Shown: in pieces, positions 16,591-25,793 of the stretch
Numbering within the stretch: the first letter of the stretch is position 1
How the letters are laid out: each line of letters opens with the position of its first letter
NCBI GenBank assembly: GCA_964480945.1
Contig: CAYZRX010000025.1
Location: 1 to 48,171 of the forward strand
Direction of reading: 5' to 3'
DNA from: VGWB01 sp964480945
Lineage (GTDB): Bacteria; Bacteroidota; Ignavibacteria; UBA10030
DNA length: 48,171 bases
Notes under the pieces: generated by a model
Databases searched by the model: none
Seen by the model: the letters and a program-made list of their open reading frames with translations, nothing else
What the model was told of the DNA's origin: nothing
Translations under genes and position numbers: made by a program

Positions 16591-17379
16591 TCAGATTCCC
16601 TTCACCGCTCCTCCGTCCGCCAGCAGATTCACGCCGTTGATGTAACTCGCCTGCTCTGAGGCGAGAAACGCCACGACGTTTCCGATCTCCTCCGGGCGCC
16701 CAAACCTGCCCGCGGGAATTCCTTTGACGCTCTCCGCCGTGTACTCCTCAAACGTCATCTTCTTGTCCGCCGCACGAGCCGCGCCGAGCTCCTCCTGCCG
16801 CTTCGTGAGGATCGAGCCGGGCGAAACGCAATTGACTGTGATGTTCTCCTTCGCGTATTGATTCGACAGGATCTTCGTGAGCCCCATGATCCCGGGTCGA
16901 AGCGTCGAGGAAATCAGCAGCTCGTTGATCGGCTGCCTTACAACGAGCGAAAGGATGGTGATGATCCTACCCCACTTCTGTTTTTCCATGAAAGGAAGTA
17001 CTTCCCGCGCGAGCCGCACGACGCTCATCAGAGTGAGCTGGACCCCCTTCTCCCATTCTTCATCCGGTAGGCTCAACACGTGACCGGTCGGAGGTCCGCC
17101 AGCGTTGTTCACCAGGACATGTACGGTTCCAAATTCTTTAACCGCCATCCCCACGAATCTCTTCAGGTCCTCCCTTTTGCTCACATCGGCAACGACAGGC
17201 AGCACGGTCGCGCCTGTCTTGCTCCGAATCTCCTCTGCCGCGCTCTCAATGTTCTTCTCGCTGCGGGAACAAATGACAAGCTTTGCGCCCTCCTGGCCGA
17301 GCGAGAGAGCGGAGGCCTTCCCCAGGCCTTGACTCGCAGCGGCAACAAGCGCAACTTTTCCTTTCAAGCCGAGATCCAT
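16591..17379 (-). CDS. SDR-family oxidoreductase lacking the usual Tyr/Lys pair
   Basis: 262 residues of Rossmann-fold short-chain dehydrogenase type, resembling FabG-like proteins. Cofactor motif AAASQGLGKA, then NNAGGPP, the active-site Ser region (ITILSLVV), VNCVSPGSILT and the C-terminal INGVNLLADGGAVKG. At the positions expected for catalytic Tyr and Lys (Ser+13 and Ser+17) the sequence has Ser and Arg (ISSTLRPGIMGLTK). I believe a divergent SDR subgroup with this replacement exists, so it is probably not damage. The substrate is unknown and reductase activity uncertain. It converges with folA. Confidence 0.9.
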   Translation of the reverse strand: MDLGLKGKVALVAAASQGLGKASALSLGQEGAKLVICSRSEKNIESAAEEIRSKTGATVLPVVADVSKREDLKRFVGMAVKEFGTVHVLVNNAGGPPTGHVLSLPDEEWEKGVQLTLMSVVRLAREVLPFMEKQKWGRIITILSLVVRQPINELLISSTLRPGIMGLTKILSNQYAKENITVNCVSPGSILTKRQEELGAARAADKKMTFEEYTAESVKGIPAGRFGRPEEIGNVVAFLASEQASYINGVNLLADGGAVKGI

Positions 17380-17385
17380 AGTTTC

Positions 17386-17611
17386 TTTCCCTCCATACTT
17401 CTATAAATGTCAATACGGACTTTCCTACCGCTCCCCCCAACCATTCCTCGATCATTTCAGCCAGGCCAAGCCGAATCACTATGACAGCGATCGCCGCGGG
17501 AAAGAGCGCGGTCACTTTCGCAAACGCCTTGGAACTGCCACCACCCCCAACACGTCAAGTGCTACAAAGAGGGGAATGAAGGAGAGGAAGCGAATTGAGA
17601 TCGAGGTTCAT
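17386..17611 (-). pseudogene. Decayed MarC-like membrane protein remnant
   Basis: Read on the minus strand from an ATG at 17611, the N-terminus MNLDLN shifts frame into RFLSFIPLFVALDVLGVVAV, which closely resembles the start of MarC/NAAT family membrane proteins. A further frame change leads into an open stretch, FPAAIAVIVIRLGLAEMIEEW, that runs toward the SDR start. At least two frameshifts and heavy shortening (the family is about 200 residues) mark it as a remnant. It fills most of the gap between the SDR gene and the 88-residue gene. The family call rests on about 20 residues. Confidence 0.4.
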
Positions 17612-17677
17612 CGAGAGGGCCAGCACAAACGATTGAGGGCAAACCGAAGGGCTCGCCGGCAACCCACGTGTTGCCAC

Positions 17678-17944
17678 CTACGAGACGTCGATCCCTTTTT
17701 CCTTGAGACGCTGCGAAACGATTTTTTCAACCTCCTCGTACGGAATATGGGTCCGCGAGCCGGAGGTACGGATGGCCTGCGCCAGCGCCCCTTTTCGATC
17801 GACCAGCCATGCCCAGACGTTGTAGCCAAGACGGTTCCTGTCATTGGGCTCTTGCGTAGGAATGTCTGCAACGGCGTTGTAGGCGATTTTCTCGAGGGTA
17901 TCCGGTGTGAATTCGATCACGGGGGATGGTGGTTTCGTCGTCAT
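17678..17944 (-). CDS. Hypothetical protein, 88 residues
   Basis: A small soluble protein with no signal peptide or membrane helix. AAGGGAGT directly before the ATG at 17944 supports translation. It is mixed helical with charged residues; the end (YEEVEKIVSQRLKEKGIDVS) looks like an amphipathic helix. I do not recognise a family. It lies downstream of the SpoIIE phosphatase gene on the same strand (106-base gap) and upstream of the MarC-like remnant. Confidence 0.7.
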   Translation of the reverse strand: MTTKPPSPVIEFTPDTLEKIAYNAVADIPTQEPNDRNRLGYNVWAWLVDRKGALAQAIRTSGSRTHIPYEEVEKIVSQRLKEKGIDVS

Positions 17945-18050
17945 ACTCCCTTGTACGTTAGTAAGTGGCGGATGCTTCAGTCGTGCGGCAACGAATATAC
18001 AAACTTCTTGTCAAAAAGAAAAAGGGCCGGGATCGCGCCATCGCATACGA

Positions 18051-20564
18051 TTATGCAGCAACGGATTTCACAACCACCAGAGTAAGGTCGTCGTGCTGCT
18101 CGGCCGAACCTCGAAATTCCTCCACCGAGGTGAGGATCGTCCGCTGAAGTTCCTGCGCGGTGAGGTGACGCTTCGCGCTGACAATGTCGTAGATCGTCTC
18201 TTCACCGAACTGCACGTTGCGGTCGTTCATTGCCTCCGTCAGCCCGTCCGAATAGAACACGAAGAGGCCGTCCCTCTTCAGCGGGCGTTTGGCTTCCTCG
18301 AGCTCGCTCTCAAAGATCGGCCCGCGTTCCAGTCCGAGTCCAATACCTCCTCCTCTGAGGTACTCGAGCTGTCCGTTGACCCCGATCAGCGCCCGGCTGT
18401 GCCCCGCGCGGCAGATCAACACCTCCTTATGCCGGAGATCGAAGAGCGCCAGCGTCATCGTTATAAAGGACTTCCGCTCGATCCCTTCGTAGATGCGGCG
18501 ATTGACCTGGATGAGCATTTCCTTCGGATGTTCGTACATTGGCGCAATCACCTGGATCATGCCCTGGATCTTGGACATATAGAGGGCCGCGGAGACGCCT
18601 TTCCCGGAGACATCGCCCACAACGACCAGCAATCGGTCCTCTCCAAGATCGATGTAGTCAAAGTAGTCTCCACCGACCGTGAGGGCAGGGATGGAGACGC
18701 CCGCAATGTCGAGTCCTTCAATCAACGGGTTGGCCTTTGGGAGCAGTCCCTGCTGGATCCTGCGTGCGAGGGCAAGCTCCTCCTCGATCTTCTGTTTCTC
18801 AATATCGGATTTGTGCAACCTCGCGTTTTCAATCGCGATCGCCGCCTGGCTCGCCACAATCGACAGAAGGTCGATATCCTCCTTAGAGTACACCTTGCCG
18901 GACATCTTCGGGCCGACGTTGATGCTCCCGATCAGTCTCCCCTGAAGGAACATCGGCACGGCCAGGACGACGCCGGATTTGAGGAGCTTCTGCTTGTCCT
19001 CAGCGTTGAGTGGGTAAACATCCGGTTCCGTCGCCATCAGGGCAAAGGATTGCGGCACCTGCGTCGCGCGCAGCAACGCCAAGAGACCATCCGCTTGCGT
19101 GCCAAACGCGCAGGCGGCGGAGTCAACATGCAGTGTGGCGCAGGAGCATCCTTCCTTCTCATCGCAGAGGACGACGGCGACTTTTTCGACGTGCATCGTC
19201 GACGAGATACGATGGAGCATCGATGTCAGGATCTGATCGAGGTTCATCAGCCGGGGGAGCTCCTGGCTGAATCCGGAGAGAGCCTTCTGATAGTTGTATC
19301 GCTCCTGATAGAAGACGCGGTCAATCCAGTTCTGCGCTTTTCGTTTCAGAGGATCAAAAGCAAAAGCGATCGCGAGGAACGCGATCAGGCTCACGATTTC
19401 GTTCTGCTCGGTCCCGAGGATGGCGGCCATTGTGTTCCCGATGATGTACACCAGCAGAAGGTACAGGGCAGCGAGGACGCCCGTGATCATTGCGTACAAC
19501 AGACTCCGCTTAATGATGAAGTCGATGTCCATCAGCCGGTAACGGAAGATGGAATACCCGAACGTGCACGGGAGGAGGATGATCAGAAGCATTGGCGCAA
19601 GAAGAATCGGCTTGGTGAACATCGCGAACGGATTCCGCGTCTGAAGGATGAATACGTACGCGAGGGTCAGCAATCCGATCGCGACACCGATGAGCACAGG
19701 TCGAAGCTGTTTCCTTCGCCTACGCTCGACCCTTCGGAAATACGTGATGATAAAGATGACGAGCCCGGCCACGAAGAAGGAAATCGGCGAGTAGTCCAAC
19801 ACGATCCGCAGCAAATCGGGACGTGCCGGCCATACACCCGGGAGCAGAGGCGCAACGCTCAGCACGCTGTAGACGTACAAGGCGGGTCGTAGCCAGCCGC
19901 GATCAAGGATCTTTCTCCGCACGGGGAAATGCAGGAAAAAGGTGATGAAGTTCGGCAACGCAAAGATCCACGCGACGGTGAGACCAATGCCAAGAACGTA
20001 GAATTTCCACGCGGGTTCGCCGGCGAGGTTGAGTTGGCTCAGACCGAGGAATAACATGGAGAAGATACCATAGCGCGCGAACACGCGCTGGGTCCTTCCC
20101 TGCGGCCGCGTCATGACAACGATGTAACCGACAATGAGGAACCCAAACCCAAGCAGGAAGAAGGCAACGTACCGGACGTCGAACACCTTCAGCACCTGCA
20201 CACGAGTGGTGAAGGTTGAATCGTTTCGTGCGACGAGATACTCGGCATATTCGTTGCGTTTGATGCTGTTCAGCATCTGCATCGCGTGGTTGCCTTCTTT
20301 GAAACTTTTCCCGTCGATCTTGAGCAGAATGTCGCCGTCTCGGATTCCGGCCACATCCGTCACTCCGCCCGGGACAACCTGTTCGATCAACAGGCCGGGC
20401 TTGCCGTCCGGTCTCGGCAACCAGGCACACTGGTCATTGCTCGTCGCTTTGAAGACCATGACATCGAACGCGTGCACGAGCACAATAGCGAGGACGGCCA
20501 GAACGGCGATCGTGTAGATCGTGCGAATCGGCCCAGGGGTCATCTTCTCGAAGGGATTTCTCAT
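18051..20564 (-). CDS. Membrane PDZ-GAF-SpoIIE (PP2C-type) serine phosphatase
   Basis: 837 residues from the ATG at 20564; a GTG at 20630, directly after the upstream stop, is an alternative start adding 22 residues. Order of parts: a membrane helix (about 14-33), a PDZ-like domain (48-125; GGVTDVAGIRDGDILLKIDG), a block of about eight membrane helices (130-405), a GAF domain (about 445-580) and an RsbU/SpoIIE phosphatase domain (about 610-835) with GGDYFDY, GDVSGKG, FYSDGLTEA and HDDLTLVV holding the metal-binding acidic residues. Such proteins usually dephosphorylate anti-anti-sigma factors; no such partner is nearby. It is immediately downstream of the patatin-Omp85 gene, so the two are probably cotranscribed. 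Confidence 0.92.
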   Translation of the reverse strand: MRNPFEKMTPGPIRTIYTIAVLAVLAIVLVHAFDVMVFKATSNDQCAWLPRPDGKPGLLIEQVVPGGVTDVAGIRDGDILLKIDGKSFKEGNHAMQMLNSIKRNEYAEYLVARNDSTFTTRVQVLKVFDVRYVAFFLLGFGFLIVGYIVVMTRPQGRTQRVFARYGIFSMLFLGLSQLNLAGEPAWKFYVLGIGLTVAWIFALPNFITFFLHFPVRRKILDRGWLRPALYVYSVLSVAPLLPGVWPARPDLLRIVLDYSPISFFVAGLVIFIITYFRRVERRRRKQLRPVLIGVAIGLLTLAYVFILQTRNPFAMFTKPILLAPMLLIILLPCTFGYSIFRYRLMDIDFIIKRSLLYAMITGVLAALYLLLVYIIGNTMAAILGTEQNEIVSLIAFLAIAFAFDPLKRKAQNWIDRVFYQERYNYQKALSGFSQELPRLMNLDQILTSMLHRISSTMHVEKVAVVLCDEKEGCSCATLHVDSAACAFGTQADGLLALLRATQVPQSFALMATEPDVYPLNAEDKQKLLKSGVVLAVPMFLQGRLIGSINVGPKMSGKVYSKEDIDLLSIVASQAAIAIENARLHKSDIEKQKIEEELALARRIQQGLLPKANPLIEGLDIAGVSIPALTVGGDYFDYIDLGEDRLLVVVGDVSGKGVSAALYMSKIQGMIQVIAPMYEHPKEMLIQVNRRIYEGIERKSFITMTLALFDLRHKEVLICRAGHSRALIGVNGQLEYLRGGGIGLGLERGPIFESELEEAKRPLKRDGLFVFYSDGLTEAMNDRNVQFGEETIYDIVSAKRHLTAQELQRTILTSVEEFRGSAEQHDDLTLVVVKSVAA

Positions 20565-20630
20565 GCGCGTCTCTTTTCCCAGAATGTGCTCTCCTATCGA
20601 TACGGGATTTTGCTCAATTCGTTTCGGCAC

Positions 20631-23405
20631 TCAAAATGCGTAGCCGATGCTGAAATACCCGAGGAACGGCCCGCGGCTGATCGGGTTGTTCAGGAGGTCT
20701 TTGCGAAAGTAAAAGCTTTGACCGACGGCGATCTCCGCAGGCCCGATCGGCGTATCGAGCGCCAGCCCGACGCCGATGCCGTGGCGGAGATCCTGAAGAT
20801 GGATTTCAGCCGCATTGGACCAGATCGATCCCAGATCGTACCGAGCGGTGAAATAAGTGTCGAAGAAGATTTTGAATGGAGGTTGGTAGCGATACTCAAG
20901 GCTTGCGACGACCAGCTGGCGACCGCGACTGTTGTCCTCCCGCAATCCGTAGAAGCTCTCCTGACCCCCCAGGCTGAATTGTTCCGTAATCGGCAGCGTC
21001 TGGTCCGCGAAGCCAAACAGGATCCTGGCGTGCAGAGTGTTCCGTTTGTCGTATGTCTGATACGAATCATACGTCAACGACATCTTCGTAAAGCCCGTGC
21101 CGCCCGTCGCCGGCAGGAGGGCGGATTCATAGGAAAAATCCATCGCCACGCCGGTGCGTGGAAACGGGTATCGGTCCCGGCTGTCTACTTTGGTGCCGAA
21201 TTTGATCGAACCGATCCTGTAACTCTGCGTTTCCACCGGCTGCCCGGAGATGCTCCATACTCGATGACTCTCCAGCCTCCCTTCGACGGTTACCGTCCCC
21301 AGCCGCTCCAGCTGGGTCCCAAACGTGACGGTTGCTCCCTGACGAAGTTCGCGATATTCGCCGACCAAGACACGATCCCATCGCTTGGGATTGACGATCG
21401 GTTCATCACCGTACACATTCACGTCACGGAATCCGTAGGTTCCCCGAAGGCCGAACGTCAGGTAGGTGTTGAAAATCCGTGTCGCCCTGAATTCGCCGAC
21501 GACGCTCCGGTTTCTTGACCCCCCGAATGCATGGACCCCCAGCTCCGCCCCGATCCCGAAGAGGTTTTCGTCCCGGACGTCGATCGAGGGCTGCACGCTC
21601 CGCTCGTTATCGATGCGCAGGCCGAAGCGGATCAACTCGGTGCTCCGCTCCCGGACATTGATGACGACAACCTGGTGTTCATCGCGCGATCCCTCCTGAT
21701 GCACGCTGATCGATACCTGTTCGAAGAGGTTGGTGGCGTAGAGTCTCGAGATGCCCTCAGCCACCATCGCGGCCTGGAAGACATCCCCATCCTTCCACGG
21801 AAGCTCTCGCCAAATGACGTAGTCTTTCGTCTTCGTCGTACCGCGGATATCCATATGGTAGACGATCCCTTCATCGATCACCACGGTCGCTCTGCCCGTC
21901 AGCCGGTTCAGCCGGGCTTCCCGGATGCGCGCCAGGGAGTATCCACGATCACGATAGATTCCGAGCACGGCCTCCACCGCATCGCGGCTCTGATGAAAAT
22001 TGAGCCGCCGTCCGATGAGCGGCTGAAACACGGCCTCCAGCGTATCGAGGCCCACGTATCTGCTTCCGATGATCTCCACAGAGCTGAGAATCGGATTCGG
22101 CGGACATTCGAGACGCAGGTGCGCGCCGGCGGAATCCTCTCGGACCTTCACGTCCACGTGCTCGTAGTCCCCGCTTTCATACAGCGCGTTCACAAGCCTC
22201 TGCACTTCAAGCTCTGAGATCTGTCTCTCGCGGGCAAGCGCCATTACCCTCATCAACCATCCCTGATCGAGTTGGAGGGCATCAAAATCAAAATTAGCGT
22301 TAGAAAACACCGAAGGCCCTGCGGAGCGAGCGGTGAGCTCCATCTCCTTCTCCCGGATCATTGCTTCCAGTCGACCGACGACCATGCCTGCAGCTTCGTT
22401 TCCCTTCTGAATCAGAGAGTCGAGATTCGAGAAGTCATCGGAGAGATGGTTCCCAAGTTCGGGACGAATAGCGATGTCTGCCTTCGCCAACTCGGCCTGA
22501 TTGGCAGATTGCATGGTGATGCCGAGGATCTGGTCGGCGATTTCCCATGGGGCGTGCAGTTTCGAGGCGGGACGGAGCGGACTCGTGACATCGATTGCGA
22601 TCACGATATCTGCGCCCCACCGCCGCGCGACACCGACCGGTATGTTCGAGACCAGCCCGCCGTCGAGGAGCTGTGTCGTATCTTGGATCACCGGACTGAA
22701 AAGAAGCGGCACGGAGACACTCGCGCGCATCGCCTCGGTCAAATCGCCCCGATCAAGCACGACCTGTTTCCCGGAAACCAGATCGGTCGTGACCGCGCGG
22801 AACGGTATCCGCAGGTCGTCGAAGCTGGGGCCCGGGTGATAGATACCTTGAAGCACGAGCAGGTTGAGGTAGTTCGTCAGGCGTTGACCTGTTGACAGTG
22901 CCTCGGGCAGGATCGGTTTCATCCCCTTGAACCGCACGGTCAGGATGCTTCTGTCCGCGGCGATTTTCTGATCGAGAAACAGATCCGATCGGCGCGCCTC
23001 ATCGCTGAGGCTGAGGACGTCCTCCCAGTTCGTGGTATCCGCCATCCGCCGGAGCTGATCCGTCGTATATCCCGAAGCATACAATCCTCCCAAGATGCTC
23101 CCCATGCTGGTGCCGACGATTAGATCGATCGGGATCTTGGCCTGCTCGAGCACCTCGAGCACTCCGATAGCTGCAACGCCGCGAGCGCCGCCGCCGCTCA
23201 ACACCACCGCGACCTTCGGACGCTTGACAGACTTGTAGGGGAGAAAATTGGGGATGAGCTGCCGGGACTCGCTGAACAGGGGCTGAATGATTCTCGTCGC
23301 CGGCCTCTGCTCATCGCGCGCTTGTAAAGCAACAGCGGGAAGGTAAGAGACGCACAAGAGTGTGGCCAGGAAAAACCGGCGTGCGATCGGCATAGAATTC
23401 GTCAT
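20631..23405 (-). CDS. Patatin-like phospholipase fused to POTRA and Omp85 barrel
   Basis: 924 residues from the ATG at 23405 (another ATG at 23393), with a signal peptide (ARRFFLATLLCVSYLPAVALQA). The patatin domain shows the GGGARG oxyanion motif, GTSMG with nucleophile Ser100, and LLDGG with Asp248, giving a complete Ser-Asp dyad. POTRA-like repeats follow (about 400-580), then a C-terminal barrel of the BamA/TamA type with many amphipathic strands and a final aromatic residue (SIGYAF). Related type Vd proteins such as PlpD present a lipase through an Omp85-like barrel. The lipase is probably at or beyond the outer membrane; the substrate is unknown. Confidence 0.93.
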   Translation of the reverse strand: MTNSMPIARRFFLATLLCVSYLPAVALQARDEQRPATRIIQPLFSESRQLIPNFLPYKSVKRPKVAVVLSGGGARGVAAIGVLEVLEQAKIPIDLIVGTSMGSILGGLYASGYTTDQLRRMADTTNWEDVLSLSDEARRSDLFLDQKIAADRSILTVRFKGMKPILPEALSTGQRLTNYLNLLVLQGIYHPGPSFDDLRIPFRAVTTDLVSGKQVVLDRGDLTEAMRASVSVPLLFSPVIQDTTQLLDGGLVSNIPVGVARRWGADIVIAIDVTSPLRPASKLHAPWEIADQILGITMQSANQAELAKADIAIRPELGNHLSDDFSNLDSLIQKGNEAAGMVVGRLEAMIREKEMELTARSAGPSVFSNANFDFDALQLDQGWLMRVMALARERQISELEVQRLVNALYESGDYEHVDVKVREDSAGAHLRLECPPNPILSSVEIIGSRYVGLDTLEAVFQPLIGRRLNFHQSRDAVEAVLGIYRDRGYSLARIREARLNRLTGRATVVIDEGIVYHMDIRGTTKTKDYVIWRELPWKDGDVFQAAMVAEGISRLYATNLFEQVSISVHQEGSRDEHQVVVINVRERSTELIRFGLRIDNERSVQPSIDVRDENLFGIGAELGVHAFGGSRNRSVVGEFRATRIFNTYLTFGLRGTYGFRDVNVYGDEPIVNPKRWDRVLVGEYRELRQGATVTFGTQLERLGTVTVEGRLESHRVWSISGQPVETQSYRIGSIKFGTKVDSRDRYPFPRTGVAMDFSYESALLPATGGTGFTKMSLTYDSYQTYDKRNTLHARILFGFADQTLPITEQFSLGGQESFYGLREDNSRGRQLVVASLEYRYQPPFKIFFDTYFTARYDLGSIWSNAAEIHLQDLRHGIGVGLALDTPIGPAEIAVGQSFYFRKDLLNNPISRGPFLGYFSIGYAF

Positions 23406-23444
23406 TGCGGAAAGTGAATGCAAAAGTACCGAAATCTGCACCGA

Positions 23445-23473
23445 ATAGCAACGCAGGGAATCGAGGAAGTCAA
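23445..23473 (-). promoter_or_regulatory. Candidate promoter for the patatin-Omp85 gene
   Basis: Minus-strand TTGACT (23473-23468) and TGCTAT (23450-23445) are spaced by 17 bases, about 40 bases before the ATG. The -10 is weak. An 8-base hairpin (23531-23538 with 23553-23560) lies further upstream in the divergent gap. Confidence 0.25.
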
Positions 23474-23623
23474 CTCGGATCCATCGGCTCGCACGACGAA
23501 GTGAGTGCTCGTGCGCTCGCTTGATTTTCGGCCTTCTTCACGTTATGTTGCAAAGAAGGCTCTGCCGTCGCGTGGACGTCCGGGCGATCTCAAGTGCGCA
23601 TGTTTGTCTGATGTGTTTGGTCG

Positions 23624-25789
23624 ATGACGTTCCTTAATCCTCTCCTCCTGTTCGGGCTCGCCGCTGCTGCCATTCCCATCTTTCTGCACCTGTTCAACCT
23701 GCGCAAGCTCCGCACCGTTGAGTTCAGCACGCTGACGTTCATCAAGGAGCTCCAGAAGACAAGAATTCGACGACTCAAACTTCGGCAGATTCTGTTGCTC
23801 ATCCTGCGGACGCTTCTCGTCATTCTGCTGGTGCTCGCCTTTGCACGGCCCACCCTGAAGGGATCCCTGGCAGGAACGCTTGGTACCCACGCCAAGGCAA
23901 CCGCGGTCCTCTTCATCGACGACTCGTTCACGATGACCGTCAGCGACGAACAGGGTGAGTTGCTCAAGCAGGCAAAACGGGGGGCGGAAACGATCGTCGA
24001 TCTCCTGAATCAAGGCGACGAGGTGTTTCTCGTCAGGCTCTCTCAGGTTCACCGTGGATCGCCCGATGACGCGCAGACGGCCACGAGAGACTTCGCCTTT
24101 CTGAGAAAGGAGATCGAAGAAATCAGACCGTCTGCCGTGCATACTTCGATCGAGGACGCGTTGCGATACGCAGCAAAACTCCTGTCGAAATCGTCGAATT
24201 TCAACAAAGAGGTCTATCTCTTCTCCAACTTCAAGAGCGGATCGTTCGATCTTCCGACGGCTTCGGCCTCACAAGAGAAGCTCTTTCCTCGCGAGGTTCG
24301 CTTCTTCTTTGTCCCGTTCGGGAGGAGGCCGGTGCAGAACCTCGGCATTGAATCCGTCGGCGTCGCATCGTCAATTCTTGAACAAAACAGGCCGTTGACA
24401 GTGACGGCTCGCATCGGCAACCATTCCACCGCGCCGGTTCAGGATCACGTCGTCAGCGTGTTTCTGAATGGAACGCGGGTCAGCCAGCGCGGTGTGGACG
24501 TTCAGAGCGGAGAGTCAGCCGATGTCGAATTCTCCATCGTTCCGAACGCCGCCGGCTACATCTCGGGTTTCGTCGAGCTCGAAGATGATGATTTCGAATA
24601 CGACAATCATCGGTACTTCGTCATCTATGTCCCTGAACACGTCCGCGTATTGATCGTCGGAAGGCCGGCAGAGGCACGGTTTGTATCGCTTGCGCTTGCG
24701 ACTCGGCAGTCATCATCCGGTTCGAGCTTCGATCTGCAGGAAGTAAGTCCGAACCAGTTGAGCTCGGTTCAGATCGACGCAGCGGATGTGGTTGTCCTGA
24801 CAAACGGCCAGGATCTCTCCGCACCCCAGGCAAATGAGCTTTCTTCGTTTCTCGCCAATGGCGGGGGCATGGTCATCTTTCCTGAACCCCAGGTGCAACC
24901 CGCCGTCTTCAACAAAGTCGTCGCGGCCCCTTTGAAGCTCCCGACGATCACCGGTATCGATGGAAGCGTCTCGCAAAGCGGTTCCTTCGTCGAGTTCGAG
25001 AAGATTGATCTTCGCCATCCTGTGTTCCAGGGAATGTTCGAAGAGCAGGGGGCGAGCCCGCAGGGACAACGTGCAACAGCACCCACCCAACGATCCGTTG
25101 AATCGCCTCGGGTGAACATGTCCGTTCGCTATGCGCTGACGGCACGCTCCAATCCGATTATCACGCTCTCCAACGGGGCACCGTTCCTGCTGGAGCAGCA
25201 AGTGGGGTCAGGCAGAGCTTTCCTGTACGCCGTCGCAGCAGATCTCCGGTGGTCGGACTTTCCGCTCAAGGGGCTCTTCGTCCCGCTGCTCCATCGCTCG
25301 ATCTCGTATCTCGACCAGGAGGGCGAACAGCCGGGCGAGACACTCGCAGGAGACGAGATTCTAATCAAGAGTCGAGTCCGCACGAGAGTTCCTTGGACGG
25401 TTCAAGATCCTGACAAAGGCGAAGTCGTCGTCACACCCGCATCTTCCGGATCGCGGCAGTTGGCGCGGTTCACCGGGACGGATCGTGTGGGTATTTATTC
25501 GGTGGCGGCTGGGAGAGAGACAATCGAGATGTTCGCAGTCAACCTGGATCCGCGGGAATCGAACACGACAAAAGCTCCGGCCGCGGTCATCGAAGGGATG
25601 CTTCACAGGCTCGGCATCGATCCGGCCTCCGTAAAGGAAGTTCAGGAACCTCAAGACCTGGAGCGGACGATCCTGCAATCCCGTTTCGGGGTTGAGCTAT
25701 GGAAGTATCTGCTGCTTGCGGCCCTGCTCATCGCGGTGGCTGAACTGATCGTTGCGCGCACATCGAAACAGGAGACACTGGCTCCCTGA
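23624..25789 (+). CDS. BatA-type membrane protein with VWA-like domain
   Basis: 721 residues. The N-terminus (FLNPLLLFGLAAAAIPIFLHLFN, a basic stretch, then ILLLILRTLLVILLVLAFARP) is the double-helix BatA domain common in Bacteroidota aerotolerance-type proteins. It is followed by a VWA-like domain (about 85-250) with DDSFTM in place of the MIDAS DxSxS, so the last Ser is Thr. After beta-rich regions (about 250-330) and a glutaminase-like or VWA-associated fold (340-580), a final helix (about 695-713) returns to the membrane. It likely acts in envelope stability or assembly by family analogy. hflX starts four bases after its stop, indicating an operon. Confidence 0.9.
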   Translation: MTFLNPLLLFGLAAAAIPIFLHLFNLRKLRTVEFSTLTFIKELQKTRIRRLKLRQILLLILRTLLVILLVLAFARPTLKGSLAGTLGTHAKATAVLFIDDSFTMTVSDEQGELLKQAKRGAETIVDLLNQGDEVFLVRLSQVHRGSPDDAQTATRDFAFLRKEIEEIRPSAVHTSIEDALRYAAKLLSKSSNFNKEVYLFSNFKSGSFDLPTASASQEKLFPREVRFFFVPFGRRPVQNLGIESVGVASSILEQNRPLTVTARIGNHSTAPVQDHVVSVFLNGTRVSQRGVDVQSGESADVEFSIVPNAAGYISGFVELEDDDFEYDNHRYFVIYVPEHVRVLIVGRPAEARFVSLALATRQSSSGSSFDLQEVSPNQLSSVQIDAADVVVLTNGQDLSAPQANELSSFLANGGGMVIFPEPQVQPAVFNKVVAAPLKLPTITGIDGSVSQSGSFVEFEKIDLRHPVFQGMFEEQGASPQGQRATAPTQRSVESPRVNMSVRYALTARSNPIITLSNGAPFLLEQQVGSGRAFLYAVAADLRWSDFPLKGLFVPLLHRSISYLDQEGEQPGETLAGDEILIKSRVRTRVPWTVQDPDKGEVVVTPASSGSRQLARFTGTDRVGIYSVAAGRETIEMFAVNLDPRESNTTKAPAAVIEGMLHRLGIDPASVKEVQEPQDLERTILQSRFGVELWKYLLLAALLIAVAELIVARTSKQETLAP

Positions 25790-25793
25790 TCCT

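Noticed and set aside
17907..19892. Plus-strand 661-residue frame opposite the SpoIIE phosphatase
   Set aside because: The phosphatase on the other strand has recognisable domains throughout. This frame has none and is an artefact of high GC.
23531..23560. 8-base hairpin upstream of the BatA-like gene
   Set aside because: It lies in a divergent promoter region rather than after a gene and lacks a T-run, so neither terminator nor attenuator can be supported.
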